Shown piece after piece: positions 36,435 to 43,936 of a stretch of DNA of 43,936 nucleotides. The stretch comes from Lachnospiraceae bacterium. GTDB taxonomy: Bacteria; Bacillota; Clostridia; Lachnospirales; Lachnospiraceae. The notes beneath the pieces are model-generated. The model ran no database searches and was not told where the DNA came from. It saw only the letters and a program-made list of their open reading frames with translations. The DNA lies in contig QXXL01000147.1 of the NCBI GenBank assembly GCA_009911505.1, positions 1 through 43,936 on the forward strand, in the 5' to 3' direction. Position numbers and translations under genes: made by a program. Numbering within the stretch: the first letter of the stretch is position 1; each line of letters starts with the position of its first letter.

Positions 36435-39400
36435 ATGAAAAAGAAAATTTTAGCTGCCATACTGGCATTTTGTATGGCTCTTACCCCGGTTTCACTTTCC
36501 GGCACACCTGTCACGCAGGCCGCGCAGGCCGCTGAAACCGTCACCATTGACGCCACTGAATACGGCGCAGATCCAACCGGGCAAATGGACAGCACCCGCG
36601 CTATCCAGGACGCACTTGCCGCTGCAAAAGAAGCACAGGAAAACGGCGCGCCACACGTAACCGTCACATTCCCAGAGGGGGAATACCAGATTTACAAAGA
36701 TTACGCCACACAGCGTGAATACCATACCTCCAACACCAACAGCATCCAAAGCCCCATTAAAACAATCGGAATTTTAATCGAAGATCAGGAAGGCCTCACG
36801 CTTGACGGCAATGGTTCCCTGTTTATGATGCATGGAAATATGATGGCGCTTGCAGTCGTCAATTCCAAAAACATTACGCTTAAGGACTTTGCCTGGGATT
36901 TTAGTGTTCCTACGGTTTCTGAAATGACAATTACGGAATTGGGTACAGAAGATGGCCATCCATACACTGATTTTTATATCCCTGCGTGCTGCCCTTATGA
37001 AATCAAAGGTACAACGCTTCAGTGGCACAGTGAGCCAAGCCCCGAAACAGGCGATTATTACTGGACAGAAACAGGCATACACAACGCCTATTCTGTTGTG
37101 GCTACCCATCCAGACGAAGGCATGACACGCGCCTATTTTACCTCCGAGTCTCCGTTTAACGGTGTAAACAATATCCGCACGCTCGATGATTCCCATATCC
37201 GTATCACTTACCAGTCTTCCAGGCCGGCGATGCAAAAGAAAGGCATGATCCTGGAATTTGCCAGCAGCGCATACCGTGAAACCGCTGGCGCATTCACCTG
37301 GGAAAGCGAGAATGTAACAGCCCAAAACGTTGATGTACATTTTATGCACGGTTTTGGCTGGCTTGTACAGATGAGTACGGATGTCTATTACTATGACTGC
37401 GATTTTATGCCACGAGAAGGCTCTGGGCATGTCACCGTAAGCTATGCGGACGGCATCCACGCTTCTGGCGCGTCCGGAGATTTTGTAATTGAAAACTGCA
37501 ACTTCTCCCATACCCATGACGATCCCATTAACCTGCACGGCACATTTACACGGGTAGAACAAAAAACAGACGATCATACGCTGACATTAAAATACATCCA
37601 TACGCAGCAGGGCGGCTTCCCCCAGTTCCACGAAGGCGACAAGGTCGCGTTTTTCACCAGGGATACCTTAGAATCCACGGATAATGAAACACTTTACACC
37701 GTTGACGAGGTTATTTCAAATCCTGGGGAAAGCGGCAATGATTTGCGTACCATGCGGGTGCGTTTTAAAGAAACCCTTCCAGCCAATTTAACAGACCAGA
37801 TAAGCGGCCAGCCCAAATATGTCGCTGAAAACGTCACCTATACTCCAAAAGTAACCATCCGTGGCTGTACTTTTAAAGATGTACCGACCAGGGGCATCCT
37901 CTGTACAACCCGGCAGCCAGTATTAATCGAAGACAATGTTTTTTATAACATGTCCATGGCGACTATTTACCTTTCCAACGATTCAGACGAATGGTATGAG
38001 TCCGGCCCGATCCGGGATATGACCATCCGGGGCAATACATTTTATATCAAAAGCATCGGCAGGACCAGCTGGGAATATGCCCCCGCAGTCTATGTAAACC
38101 CTGTAACCAAAGGCAAGGGGCTTCCATCTGCCGACAACCCCATCCACAAAAACATCACCATTGAAGAAAATACGTTTTATATGGATACGGATACGGTTGT
38201 AAAAGCGGAAAGCGTGGAAAACCTGTCCATCCGGAACAATAAAATTATGCGCGCCAACCCGGTTTCTATCCGGCTTGAAGCGTCAGAGGCACAAGAAGAC
38301 GGCACGGCGCGCCTGTTAGAAGGGACAAGCATGGGGCTCAGTGTTGATGCGCAGTGGAAGCGTTACACCAAATCCACGGAAAACGCATATGAATTTACTA
38401 AATGCAAAAATGTTACGCTTGAAGGCAATACTTATGACGATGGCCTAAAGCTATACGCCGTCTTGTCCGGCATGCCAGATGAATATTTAAATAACCTCGA
38501 TCCGGACATCCAAATCGCTTATGACAGGAACCAGCCTGCGAAAGACCCCACAGGTGAAATCCAGTTTGCCAGCAGCAGCCCAGACGTACTTTCTGTAAAC
38601 AAATATGGCCAGATGACAGGGTTAAAGCCTGGCAAAGCAACTGTATATGCTTACTTTGCATGGAACGGTACTCAAATCCTTTCCAATGAAATTTCCGTCA
38701 CCGTAGCAGGCAAAAGCGAACTGGATCCGGCAGATACCGTTACGATAAAGGAGCCGGCAAAAACACCCGTGCTGACCGAAAAGAACGCCACCTTTTCATT
38801 TTCGGCGGATATCCCGTCCGGCAAGCCTATTACCTGGGCTGTAGAAGATTTCCTGACCAAGGGCGCGACAGATGCAGCCACTATTTCCCAAGACGGTACC
38901 GTAACAGCGCTTAAAAACGGCATCGTATGGGTACGTGCAAGCGCGGGCTTAAGCGCAGACCGCAAAGCCTTAATCATAAGCCTTGCCGAAACAAACGCGC
39001 TTTCCCCTGATTTTACAATCCTCCGGGAGGATTCCGCCAACTACAGCATAGAATCCGGCAAAATTACAATCGACATGCAAAACGGGGATTTATACCAGGA
39101 AACAAACACTGTACCAAACCTCTTTTTATACTCCCTGCCAGATCAGCTAGAAAGCGGGGATATGCGCGCAGTTATAAAAATAGATAATCTCCCGCTGCGT
39201 GAAAATAGCCAGTGGGATACAGCATCGTTCCTGCTATACAAAGACGATGACAACTACATTTCGGTCGGGAAAAAATCCCATTTTAACGGCATAACCACCG
39301 TTTCAGAAGCACAGGGAATTGCAACAGAAACAGGCGGGGACAGCGCACAAAACGAACTGGATAGCGCATGGCTTGGCTTTTATAAAAACGGCAATACGGT

Positions 39401-40613
39401 TTCCGTGGATTTTAAAGCCGATGGCGGGACATGGCAGCATGTAAGAGATCTTCCTGCCGATATGCTGGGAAATGATTTTAAACTCGGTTTTACCGCCTGG
39501 GAAAGCAATGACAGGGGCAAAACAGCATCCTTTTCAGAACTTCGCGCAGGGGCAGGCTCCCTTTCCTATGAAGACTTATGCAAACAGCCCGCCATTTTGT
39601 TTATGGAACAGGGCAACCATGCACCTGTTGTTTCAGAAGTGTCGTTTGATAAACCCATCTATGAAACAGGGGATTTGGCAACTGTCCGTTATTCTTATAC
39701 AGATCCGGACAACGATACAGAAGGGGATTCCCGCTACTGTTTTACATTTGCAAACGGCATACAGTTTGTAACAGATACGCCATCCATCACTGTAATGGTA
39801 CCAGGGGAAATACGCTGTCAAGTTTATGCCGCAGACCAAAAAGGCCGTCCGGCAACAGATTTTGCTTTAGCCGCCGCTACAGCTGTTGAAAAAGGGGTTC
39901 CTGCTGCAAAAGCAGCGCTTTCATCCGAAATACAGGCGTCGTCCGCCATAGATCTAAGCATTTACACTACAGAAACGGCTAGCGCATTCCAACATGCCTT
40001 AGAAGCAGCAAAAGCATGCGCAGGCAATGCAAACGCATCATTATCAATGCTGCAAAACGCACTGAACACCCTAAGGGAAGCAAAAGCCAATTTAAAACCT
40101 GCCTCCGCAAACCAACAGGACGGCAATGGCACACAAACTCCAAATCCAGTTGTAAAAAATGTACCCAAAAAAGGAACTGTATTCACTTATAAAAATATTC
40201 AGTATAAGGTGACACGGTCAGATGCAAAAAACGGGACTGTAACAGCAATGAAGCTGAAAGGAAAGGCTAAGGCAAAAATTACAATTCCTGAAAAGGTTAC
40301 CAAAAACGGATATTCATTCCGGGTGGTTTCCATTGAAAAAGGGGCATTTGCGAAAAACCAAAAGCTTACAACGCTTGTCATTGGAAAAAATGTATCACAG
40401 ATTGGCGCCCAGGCTTTTAAAGGATGTACAAAATTAAAGAGCATTTCATTCCAATGCAAGAAAGCGCCGAAAATTAAAAAGAACGCTTTTGACAAAACGA
40501 AAAAAGGCTGCAAGGTTTATGTAGGAAAAAATATGACAGCAAAGCAATTTCGTTTATTAAAAAAGAGAATGAATGGAAATGGGATTAAGCAAGGAAAATA
40601 CACAACACAATAA
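36435..40613 (+). CDS. Secreted multi-domain GH110-like beta-helix protein
   Basis: A 1,392-residue exported protein. The signal peptide covers 1-33 (cleavage near QAAQAA-E). Residues ~36-680 form a right-handed beta-helix beginning ATEYGADPTGQMDSTRAIQDAL and resembling GH110 alpha-1,3-galactosidases, which remove terminal galactose from blood-group-B-type glycans; HTHDDPINLHGTF, with Asp362-Asp363, matches the family's Asp pair. Then come a Big2-like Ig domain (~705-758), a second one (~768-850), a DUF1349-like sandwich (~855-1040), a PKD/cadherin-like unit (~1060-1150, YSYTDPDNDTEGD), a FIVAR-like helical unit (~1155-1222) and a BspA-type LRR tail (~1245-1392). There is no LPXTG motif, so attachment is probably non-covalent. 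AAAGGAG lies 8 nt before the ATG. Confidence 0.82.
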   Translation: MKKKILAAILAFCMALTPVSLSGTPVTQAAQAAETVTIDATEYGADPTGQMDSTRAIQDALAAAKEAQENGAPHVTVTFPEGEYQIYKDYATQREYHTSNTNSIQSPIKTIGILIEDQEGLTLDGNGSLFMMHGNMMALAVVNSKNITLKDFAWDFSVPTVSEMTITELGTEDGHPYTDFYIPACCPYEIKGTTLQWHSEPSPETGDYYWTETGIHNAYSVVATHPDEGMTRAYFTSESPFNGVNNIRTLDDSHIRITYQSSRPAMQKKGMILEFASSAYRETAGAFTWESENVTAQNVDVHFMHGFGWLVQMSTDVYYYDCDFMPREGSGHVTVSYADGIHASGASGDFVIENCNFSHTHDDPINLHGTFTRVEQKTDDHTLTLKYIHTQQGGFPQFHEGDKVAFFTRDTLESTDNETLYTVDEVISNPGESGNDLRTMRVRFKETLPANLTDQISGQPKYVAENVTYTPKVTIRGCTFKDVPTRGILCTTRQPVLIEDNVFYNMSMATIYLSNDSDEWYESGPIRDMTIRGNTFYIKSIGRTSWEYAPAVYVNPVTKGKGLPSADNPIHKNITIEENTFYMDTDTVVKAESVENLSIRNNKIMRANPVSIRLEASEAQEDGTARLLEGTSMGLSVDAQWKRYTKSTENAYEFTKCKNVTLEGNTYDDGLKLYAVLSGMPDEYLNNLDPDIQIAYDRNQPAKDPTGEIQFASSSPDVLSVNKYGQMTGLKPGKATVYAYFAWNGTQILSNEISVTVAGKSELDPADTVTIKEPAKTPVLTEKNATFSFSADIPSGKPITWAVEDFLTKGATDAATISQDGTVTALKNGIVWVRASAGLSADRKALIISLAETNALSPDFTILREDSANYSIESGKITIDMQNGDLYQETNTVPNLFLYSLPDQLESGDMRAVIKIDNLPLRENSQWDTASFLLYKDDDNYISVGKKSHFNGITTVSEAQGIATETGGDSAQNELDSAWLGFYKNGNTVSVDFKADGGTWQHVRDLPADMLGNDFKLGFTAWESNDRGKTASFSELRAGAGSLSYEDLCKQPAILFMEQGNHAPVVSEVSFDKPIYETGDLATVRYSYTDPDNDTEGDSRYCFTFANGIQFVTDTPSITVMVPGEIRCQVYAADQKGRPATDFALAAATAVEKGVPAAKAALSSEIQASSAIDLSIYTTETASAFQHALEAAKACAGNANASLSMLQNALNTLREAKANLKPASANQQDGNGTQTPNPVVKNVPKKGTVFTYKNIQYKVTRSDAKNGTVTAMKLKGKAKAKITIPEKVTKNGYSFRVVSIEKGAFAKNQKLTTLVIGKNVSQIGAQAFKGCTKLKSISFQCKKAPKIKKNAFDKTKKGCKVYVGKNMTAKQFRLLKKRMNGNGIKQGKYTTQ

Positions 40614-40628
40614 GGGCTAACCCGTAAG

Positions 40629-40658
40629 AGGGGGGATGGATTGGTTCCATCCCCCCTT
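40629..40658. terminator. Hairpin between the GH110-like gene and the ZIP gene
   Basis: GGGGGGATGGA pairs with TCCATCCCCCC around a small loop. There is no strong T-run, only TTAATA, so it may act as a weak bidirectional terminator or protect the 3' end. It lies between convergent genes. Confidence 0.65.
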
Positions 40659-40664
40659 AATACA

Positions 40665-41468
40665 TTATCCCAGCATCACATCCAAAAGCATCATAACCGC
40701 AAACCCTGCAATAATCCCCATTGTAGCAAAATAAGGATGTACCTTCCGGTTCTTTTGGCATTCTGGAATCAGCTCATGTACTGCAACTAAAATCATTGCC
40801 CCGGCTGCAAACGAAAGCGCAAGCGGCAGCACCGCCTCGATATACACCACCAGCCATGCGCCAAGTACACCAGCGGCCGGTTCAACCATACCAGAAGCCT
40901 GCCCCAATAAAAAGCTTTTTTTGCGGGAATAACCCTCACGGCGCAGTGGAATAGAAACAGCCGCCCCTTCCGGGAAATTCTGCAGGCCAATCCCGACGGC
41001 AATAGTAACTGCACCCATCAGGCTCTCAAGGGAATAATGGCTGCCTTGAAGCATGCCAAATGCAACACCGACGGCAAGCCCTTCTGGTATGTTGTGGATG
41101 GTGATAGACAGGATCAACATTATAATGCGGTTAAGCCGTTCATCAGGCCTGCCTAATGTACAGTTTGCCCTGCCCCTGGCATATGTTACAATTTTATCCG
41201 AAGCCCACATAAACAATGCGCCGCATAAAAATCCGGCTGTTACTACCAAATAAGCCGGAAAAGCCGATGCCGCCTCGGCACGTGCAATGGCAGGCTCAAG
41301 CAGCGACCAAAAACTGGCAGCCACCATAACCCCAGCCGCAAAGCCAAGCATAAGGTTCAGCGCCTTGGGGTTAGGGTTTTTAAAGAAGACCACCATAGCC
41401 GCCCCCAACGCAGTAACTGACCAGGTTCCTAATGTTGCTACGAGCGCCATTAGAATAGTTTGATTCAT
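40665..41468 (-). CDS. ZIP-family metal transporter
   Basis: A 267-residue ZIP (ZupT-like) transporter that imports divalent metals such as zinc or iron. Eight membrane segments; the metal-binding helices carry HNIPEGLAVGVAFG and LQNFPEGAAVSIPL, and the last helices VAVHELIPEC. The ATG at 41468 is chosen because GGGAGG lies 7 nt upstream; an in-frame ATG 15 bp earlier has none. Single gene; no metal-responsive operator seen in the ~110-bp gap to recX. Confidence 0.94.
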   Translation of the reverse strand: MNQTILMALVATLGTWSVTALGAAMVVFFKNPNPKALNLMLGFAAGVMVAASFWSLLEPAIARAEAASAFPAYLVVTAGFLCGALFMWASDKIVTYARGRANCTLGRPDERLNRIIMLILSITIHNIPEGLAVGVAFGMLQGSHYSLESLMGAVTIAVGIGLQNFPEGAAVSIPLRREGYSRKKSFLLGQASGMVEPAAGVLGAWLVVYIEAVLPLALSFAAGAMILVAVHELIPECQKNRKVHPYFATMGIIAGFAVMMLLDVMLG

Positions 41469-41578
41469 GTTCCGACCTCCCATAATAGTATATTACAATT
41501 TTACAAGAAGGTGAAACTCTCTGCGTAGTCCTGCCTGCATTCCCGCAATCACAAAACATACCCATTTCAATACAAGGG

Positions 41579-42193
41579 TTACTCTTCCCAGCCAGTGCGC
41601 AGCACAGACGCAATATCTGCACTCCGGAATCCCCTGCGCATTAAAAACCCATATATCTTACGCATCTCACTCTGATCCGCCGTACCTGGTACAAAATGCT
41701 TTTTCTCAAGCAGCCTATGTATCTTAGCTTTCTCGTCAGACGAATACTCCTCTTCCATACTCTGTGTGATGATATCCCGGGGCACGCCGCGGCGCAGCAA
41801 ATCCTGTTCCAAGCGCTGCCTGCTGCTCTTTTCCTGATGATACCGGATAAATGTCCTGGCGTAACGCGCATCGTCCAAATAGTGGTACCTCCTAACATAA
41901 GCAACCGCATCTTCTATAGCTTCCCCTGGATAACCGCTTTGCGCCAGCTTTTCACGCAGCTGGTGCTCTGTGCGCTCCTGCCGCTCCAGCAGGTGCATAG
42001 CCCGCTTTACCGCGCGCCGTCCAATTACTTCGTGAAGTATATGCCTATACTGCCCCTCCGGCAATTCCATCCCCTCTTCAAGTGACAGCTGCCTGGCTTC
42101 TTTGGCGTACAGCCAAAGTGTCTCCTTCCCGTCCAGGCAAATCTCAACACGCCCTTTGCCAGATACTTTGTAATCCGTAACTATATACGCCAT
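41579..42193 (-). CDS. recX: RecA modulator RecX
   Basis: A 204-residue RecX, which binds and limits RecA filaments. Three-helix repeats: LLERQERTEHQLREKLAQSGYPGEA, YLDDARYARTFIRYHQEKSSRQRLEQDL and a third ending MRRGFRSADIASVL. The ATG at 42193 overlaps the recA stop (TAATG), so it is translated by coupling and shares the SOS promoter. Confidence 0.94.
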   Translation of the reverse strand: MAYIVTDYKVSGKGRVEICLDGKETLWLYAKEARQLSLEEGMELPEGQYRHILHEVIGRRAVKRAMHLLERQERTEHQLREKLAQSGYPGEAIEDAVAYVRRYHYLDDARYARTFIRYHQEKSSRQRLEQDLLRRGVPRDIITQSMEEEYSSDEKAKIHRLLEKKHFVPGTADQSEMRKIYGFLMRRGFRSADIASVLRTGWEE

Positions 42194-43365
42194 TATAGTT
42201 CATCTGCGCCGTCCTGCTGCCCTGCGGAAGCCTGCGGCATTTCTTCTGTCTGCGCTGCAGCTGTATGCGATCCACCTGCGTCTTTTGTATCTGATAAAAC
42301 GCCATTATCGCCGCTGTCCCCCTCCAGCTCATAGTGGGCACGCACTTGTCTCTCAATCTCATCGCGGACTTCAGGCCGTTCTTTTAAATACTGTTTCGCA
42401 TTCTCACGTCCCTGGCCAATCTTATCCCCATTGTACGCATACCACGCCCCGGATTTGTTGACCACATTGCAGTCCGCCGCCAGATCCAAAATATCCCCTT
42501 CTCTGGAAATCCCCTGGCCAAACATAATATCAAACTCCGCCTCACGGAATGGGGGCGCCACCTTATTCTTCACAACCTTAATACGGGTACGGTTGCCGAC
42601 AACTTCCCCGGCCTGCTTTAAGGATTCAATCCTCCTGACATCCAAACGTACAGAAGAATAAAACTTCAACGCACGCCCTCCGGTTGTCGTCTCTGGATTG
42701 CCAAACATCACACCAACCTTCTCACGAAGCTGGTTAATAAAAAGTACAATACAATTCGACTTACTGATAACCGACGTCAGCTTCCGAAGCGCCTGTGACA
42801 TAAGCCTTGCCTGCAGCCCTACATGGGAGTCCCCCATATCACCGTCAATCTCTGCCTTAGGCACAAGAGCCGCCACCGAGTCTACAATCACAATATCCAC
42901 TGCCCCGGAACGCACCATCGTCTCTGTAATCTCAAGCGCCTGTTCCCCACAGTCCGGCTGTGAAATGTATAAATTATCCACATCAACACCAATATGCTTC
43001 GCATAAACCGGATCTAGGGCATGCTCCGCGTCAATAAAGCCCGCGATACCCCCTGCCTTCTGTACCTCTGCCACTACATGAAGCGCTACCGTTGTCTTAC
43101 CACTTGACTCCGGCCCGTATATTTCGATTACGCGCCCTTTGGGCAGCCCGCCAATCCCAAGTGCAAGATCCAGGCTTAAGCATCCGGTCGCAACTGCATC
43201 CACATTCATATTCTTCGAGGATTCCCCCAATTTCATAATGGAACCCTTGCCGTACTGTTTCTCAATTTGGGCTACTGCTGCTTCTAGTGCTTTTAATTTA
43301 TCATCCTTTTTGTCACCTGTCTTTTTATCTAACCTTTTGTCTGATTTCTTATCTTCCTTTGCCAT
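42193..43365 (-). CDS. recA: Recombinase RecA
   Basis: A 390-residue RecA for homologous recombination and LexA cleavage. Walker [10 protein letters not shown], Walker [16 protein letters not shown], the L1/L2 loops ([20 protein letters not shown]) and [18 protein letters not shown] are all present. The C-terminal tail after LEGDSGDNG is about 40 residues longer than the basic RecA and rich in Ala, Gln and acids. An unusual Lys/Asp-rich N-terminal extension ([20 protein letters not shown]) precedes the core. Start ATG at 43365 (AAGGAG about 9 nt upstream). Confidence 0.98.
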   Translation of the reverse strand: MAKEDKKSDKRLDKKTGDKKDDKLKALEAAVAQIEKQYGKGSIMKLGESSKNMNVDAVATGCLSLDLALGIGGLPKGRVIEIYGPESSGKTTVALHVVAEVQKAGGIAGFIDAEHALDPVYAKHIGVDVDNLYISQPDCGEQALEITETMVRSGAVDIVIVDSVAALVPKAEIDGDMGDSHVGLQARLMSQALRKLTSVISKSNCIVLFINQLREKVGVMFGNPETTTGGRALKFYSSVRLDVRRIESLKQAGEVVGNRTRIKVVKNKVAPPFREAEFDIMFGQGISREGDILDLAADCNVVNKSGAWYAYNGDKIGQGRENAKQYLKERPEVRDEIERQVRAHYELEGDSGDNGVLSDTKDAGGSHTAAAQTEEMPQASAGQQDGADEL

Positions 43366-43393
43366 CCTGTCTGTCTCCTTTTCATTGCACACA

Positions 43394-43450
43394 CAAACTT
43401 ATGTTCGTTTTTATAGATACAATAATAGTATACTTTGTTATAAAAGTCAA
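43394..43450 (-). promoter_or_regulatory. recA promoter with LexA-type SOS box
   Basis: On the minus strand TTGACT (43445-43450) and TATTAT (43422-43427) are 17 nt apart. CGAACATAAGTTTG (43394-43407), close to the Gram-positive SOS consensus CGAAC-n4-GTTCG, lies just after the expected start of transcription. Confidence 0.8.
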
Positions 43451-43588
43451 TATCTAAATAATAATTTTTAATATTGGGAATTATTTTTGATAAAATGAAA
43501 AAAGACAGTTGAAAACTCAACTGATGTATAGTATAAAGGGGGTTTTAGTGCTTGTCAAGAGAAAATGCGCTTTTGGTACCATAGTAAA

Positions 43589-43675
43589 CTGTAAAGGGCA
43601 GGCGGCAAAAGCAATTCTGCCCAGGATAAAATGAGAAACCATCTGCCTGACGGATCCTTTGCCGCCCACTCCCTA
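43589..43675 (-). repeat. Intergenic repeat family member C
   Basis: Matches the copy at 10814-10940 at both ends (CTGTAAAGGG... and ACGG-nn-CCTTTGCCGCC-n-CTCCCTA). Two pieces, GGCGGCAAA and TTTGCCGCC, are complementary, so it can fold into a long-loop hairpin. It lies between recA and the partial gene at the right edge; nothing else is seen in 43451-43713. Confidence 0.45.
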
Positions 43676-43713
43676 TAACTCGCTCCAAAGCCATATATAA
43701 CAGTTCATTTTAC

Positions 43714-43936
43714 TTAATCTTTTTCATACCCATTCTTGCGGTACAATGTTAAAAATACCAATATGCTGATCAAAAGTTCCCCAACAAGCACTGCAATATC
43801 AAGAGATTGTACCGTATACCCTTCGTTAGCAGCAAAAGCCCCCGCCATCTCAGACAAAATGAATATTATCCCCCTTGGGAGCCACCAGTTTCCCGCTTCA
43901 GAGCCACCCGGAAATTTCTTCCTTGAGAGCCACCTC
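43714..43936 (-). CDS. C-terminal part of a membrane protein (runs off the window)
   Basis: A minus-strand frame open from the window edge to a TAA at 43714-43716, at least 74 codons. It reads RWLSRKKFPGGSEAGNWWLP, then a hydrophobic stretch with FILSEMAGAFAANEGYTVQS, a second with LDIAVLVGELLISILVFLTLY, and the charged end RKNGYEKD. Two membrane segments at the C-terminus of a longer protein. I do not recognise the family. Confidence 0.55.
   Translation of the reverse strand, partial: RWLSRKKFPGGSEAGNWWLPRGIIFILSEMAGAFAANEGYTVQSLDIAVLVGELLISILVFLTLYRKNGYEKD

Noticed and set aside
36774..37577. Long minus-strand open frame opposite the GH110-like gene
   Set aside because: Antisense shadow of a well-supported gene; no ribosome binding site or family motif.
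43879..43934. Three GAGCCACC octamers
   Set aside because: Spacing is irregular (22 and 26 bp) and they lie in a coding frame; not a CRISPR or iteron array.

Overview
The window looks like chromosome from an anaerobic, spore-forming gut Firmicute, most likely a Lachnospiraceae member (Clostridia). The signs are AGGAGG-type ribosome binding sites, a spoIIM-nudF pair, the HisZ/HisG-short histidine pathway, a Na+-translocating decarboxylase operon, small families typical of Clostridia (CD1871A-type CXXC protein, YolD-like, DUF6323-like, DUF6070-like) and a secreted GH110-like enzyme. Family assignments come from reading the translations, without a database search. Most genes are on the minus strand.

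Region 1 (1-6,950) is accessory and heavily decayed. It is bracketed by two direct copies of a 75-bp sequence; the first belongs to the end of a truncated IS256-type transposase gene. Inside are a membrane-protein gene cut by the IS remnant, two intact paralogous lipoproteins plus a third broken copy, a chimeric remnant of a MecA-like penicillin-binding protein that keeps a promoter with two BlaI/MecI-like operators, a DUF5131 pseudogene with three lesions, an AraC regulator with a GyrI-like domain, and two decayed small genes.

Region 2 (6,968-24,900) is mostly core. It holds rluF-ligA-metA (overlapping genes), an SH3 surface protein, tRNA-Arg(CCG), a class I DAHP synthase, spoIIM-nudF, two convergent MATE exporters (one in an operon with a MarR repressor whose promoter carries a clear operator), an AGCS symporter, YolD plus a Y-family polymerase, remnants of DUF6323 and TauE genes, and a translationally coupled redox trio (TlpA lipoprotein, 49-aa CXXC protein, membrane 4Fe-4S protein).

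Region 3 (24,900-35,600) holds two operons. The first encodes a 12S-like carboxyltransferase, a lipoprotein-OadG fusion, a free biotin carrier, OadB and a 5S-like OadA: all three parts of a Wood-Werkman-type transcarboxylase plus a Na+ pump. The second is hisZ-G-D-B-IE. Its hisD carries a single-base frameshift, and hisIE has an N-terminal HisF-like barrel that has lost both catalytic aspartates.

Region 4 (35,600-43,936) has a decayed membrane/sensor gene, a 1,392-aa secreted GH110-like protein with Ig-like, DUF1349-like, FIVAR-like and LRR modules, a ZIP metal transporter, and recA-recX behind a LexA-type SOS box. The C-terminal part of a membrane protein runs off the right edge. A short intergenic repeat family recurs downstream of several genes.
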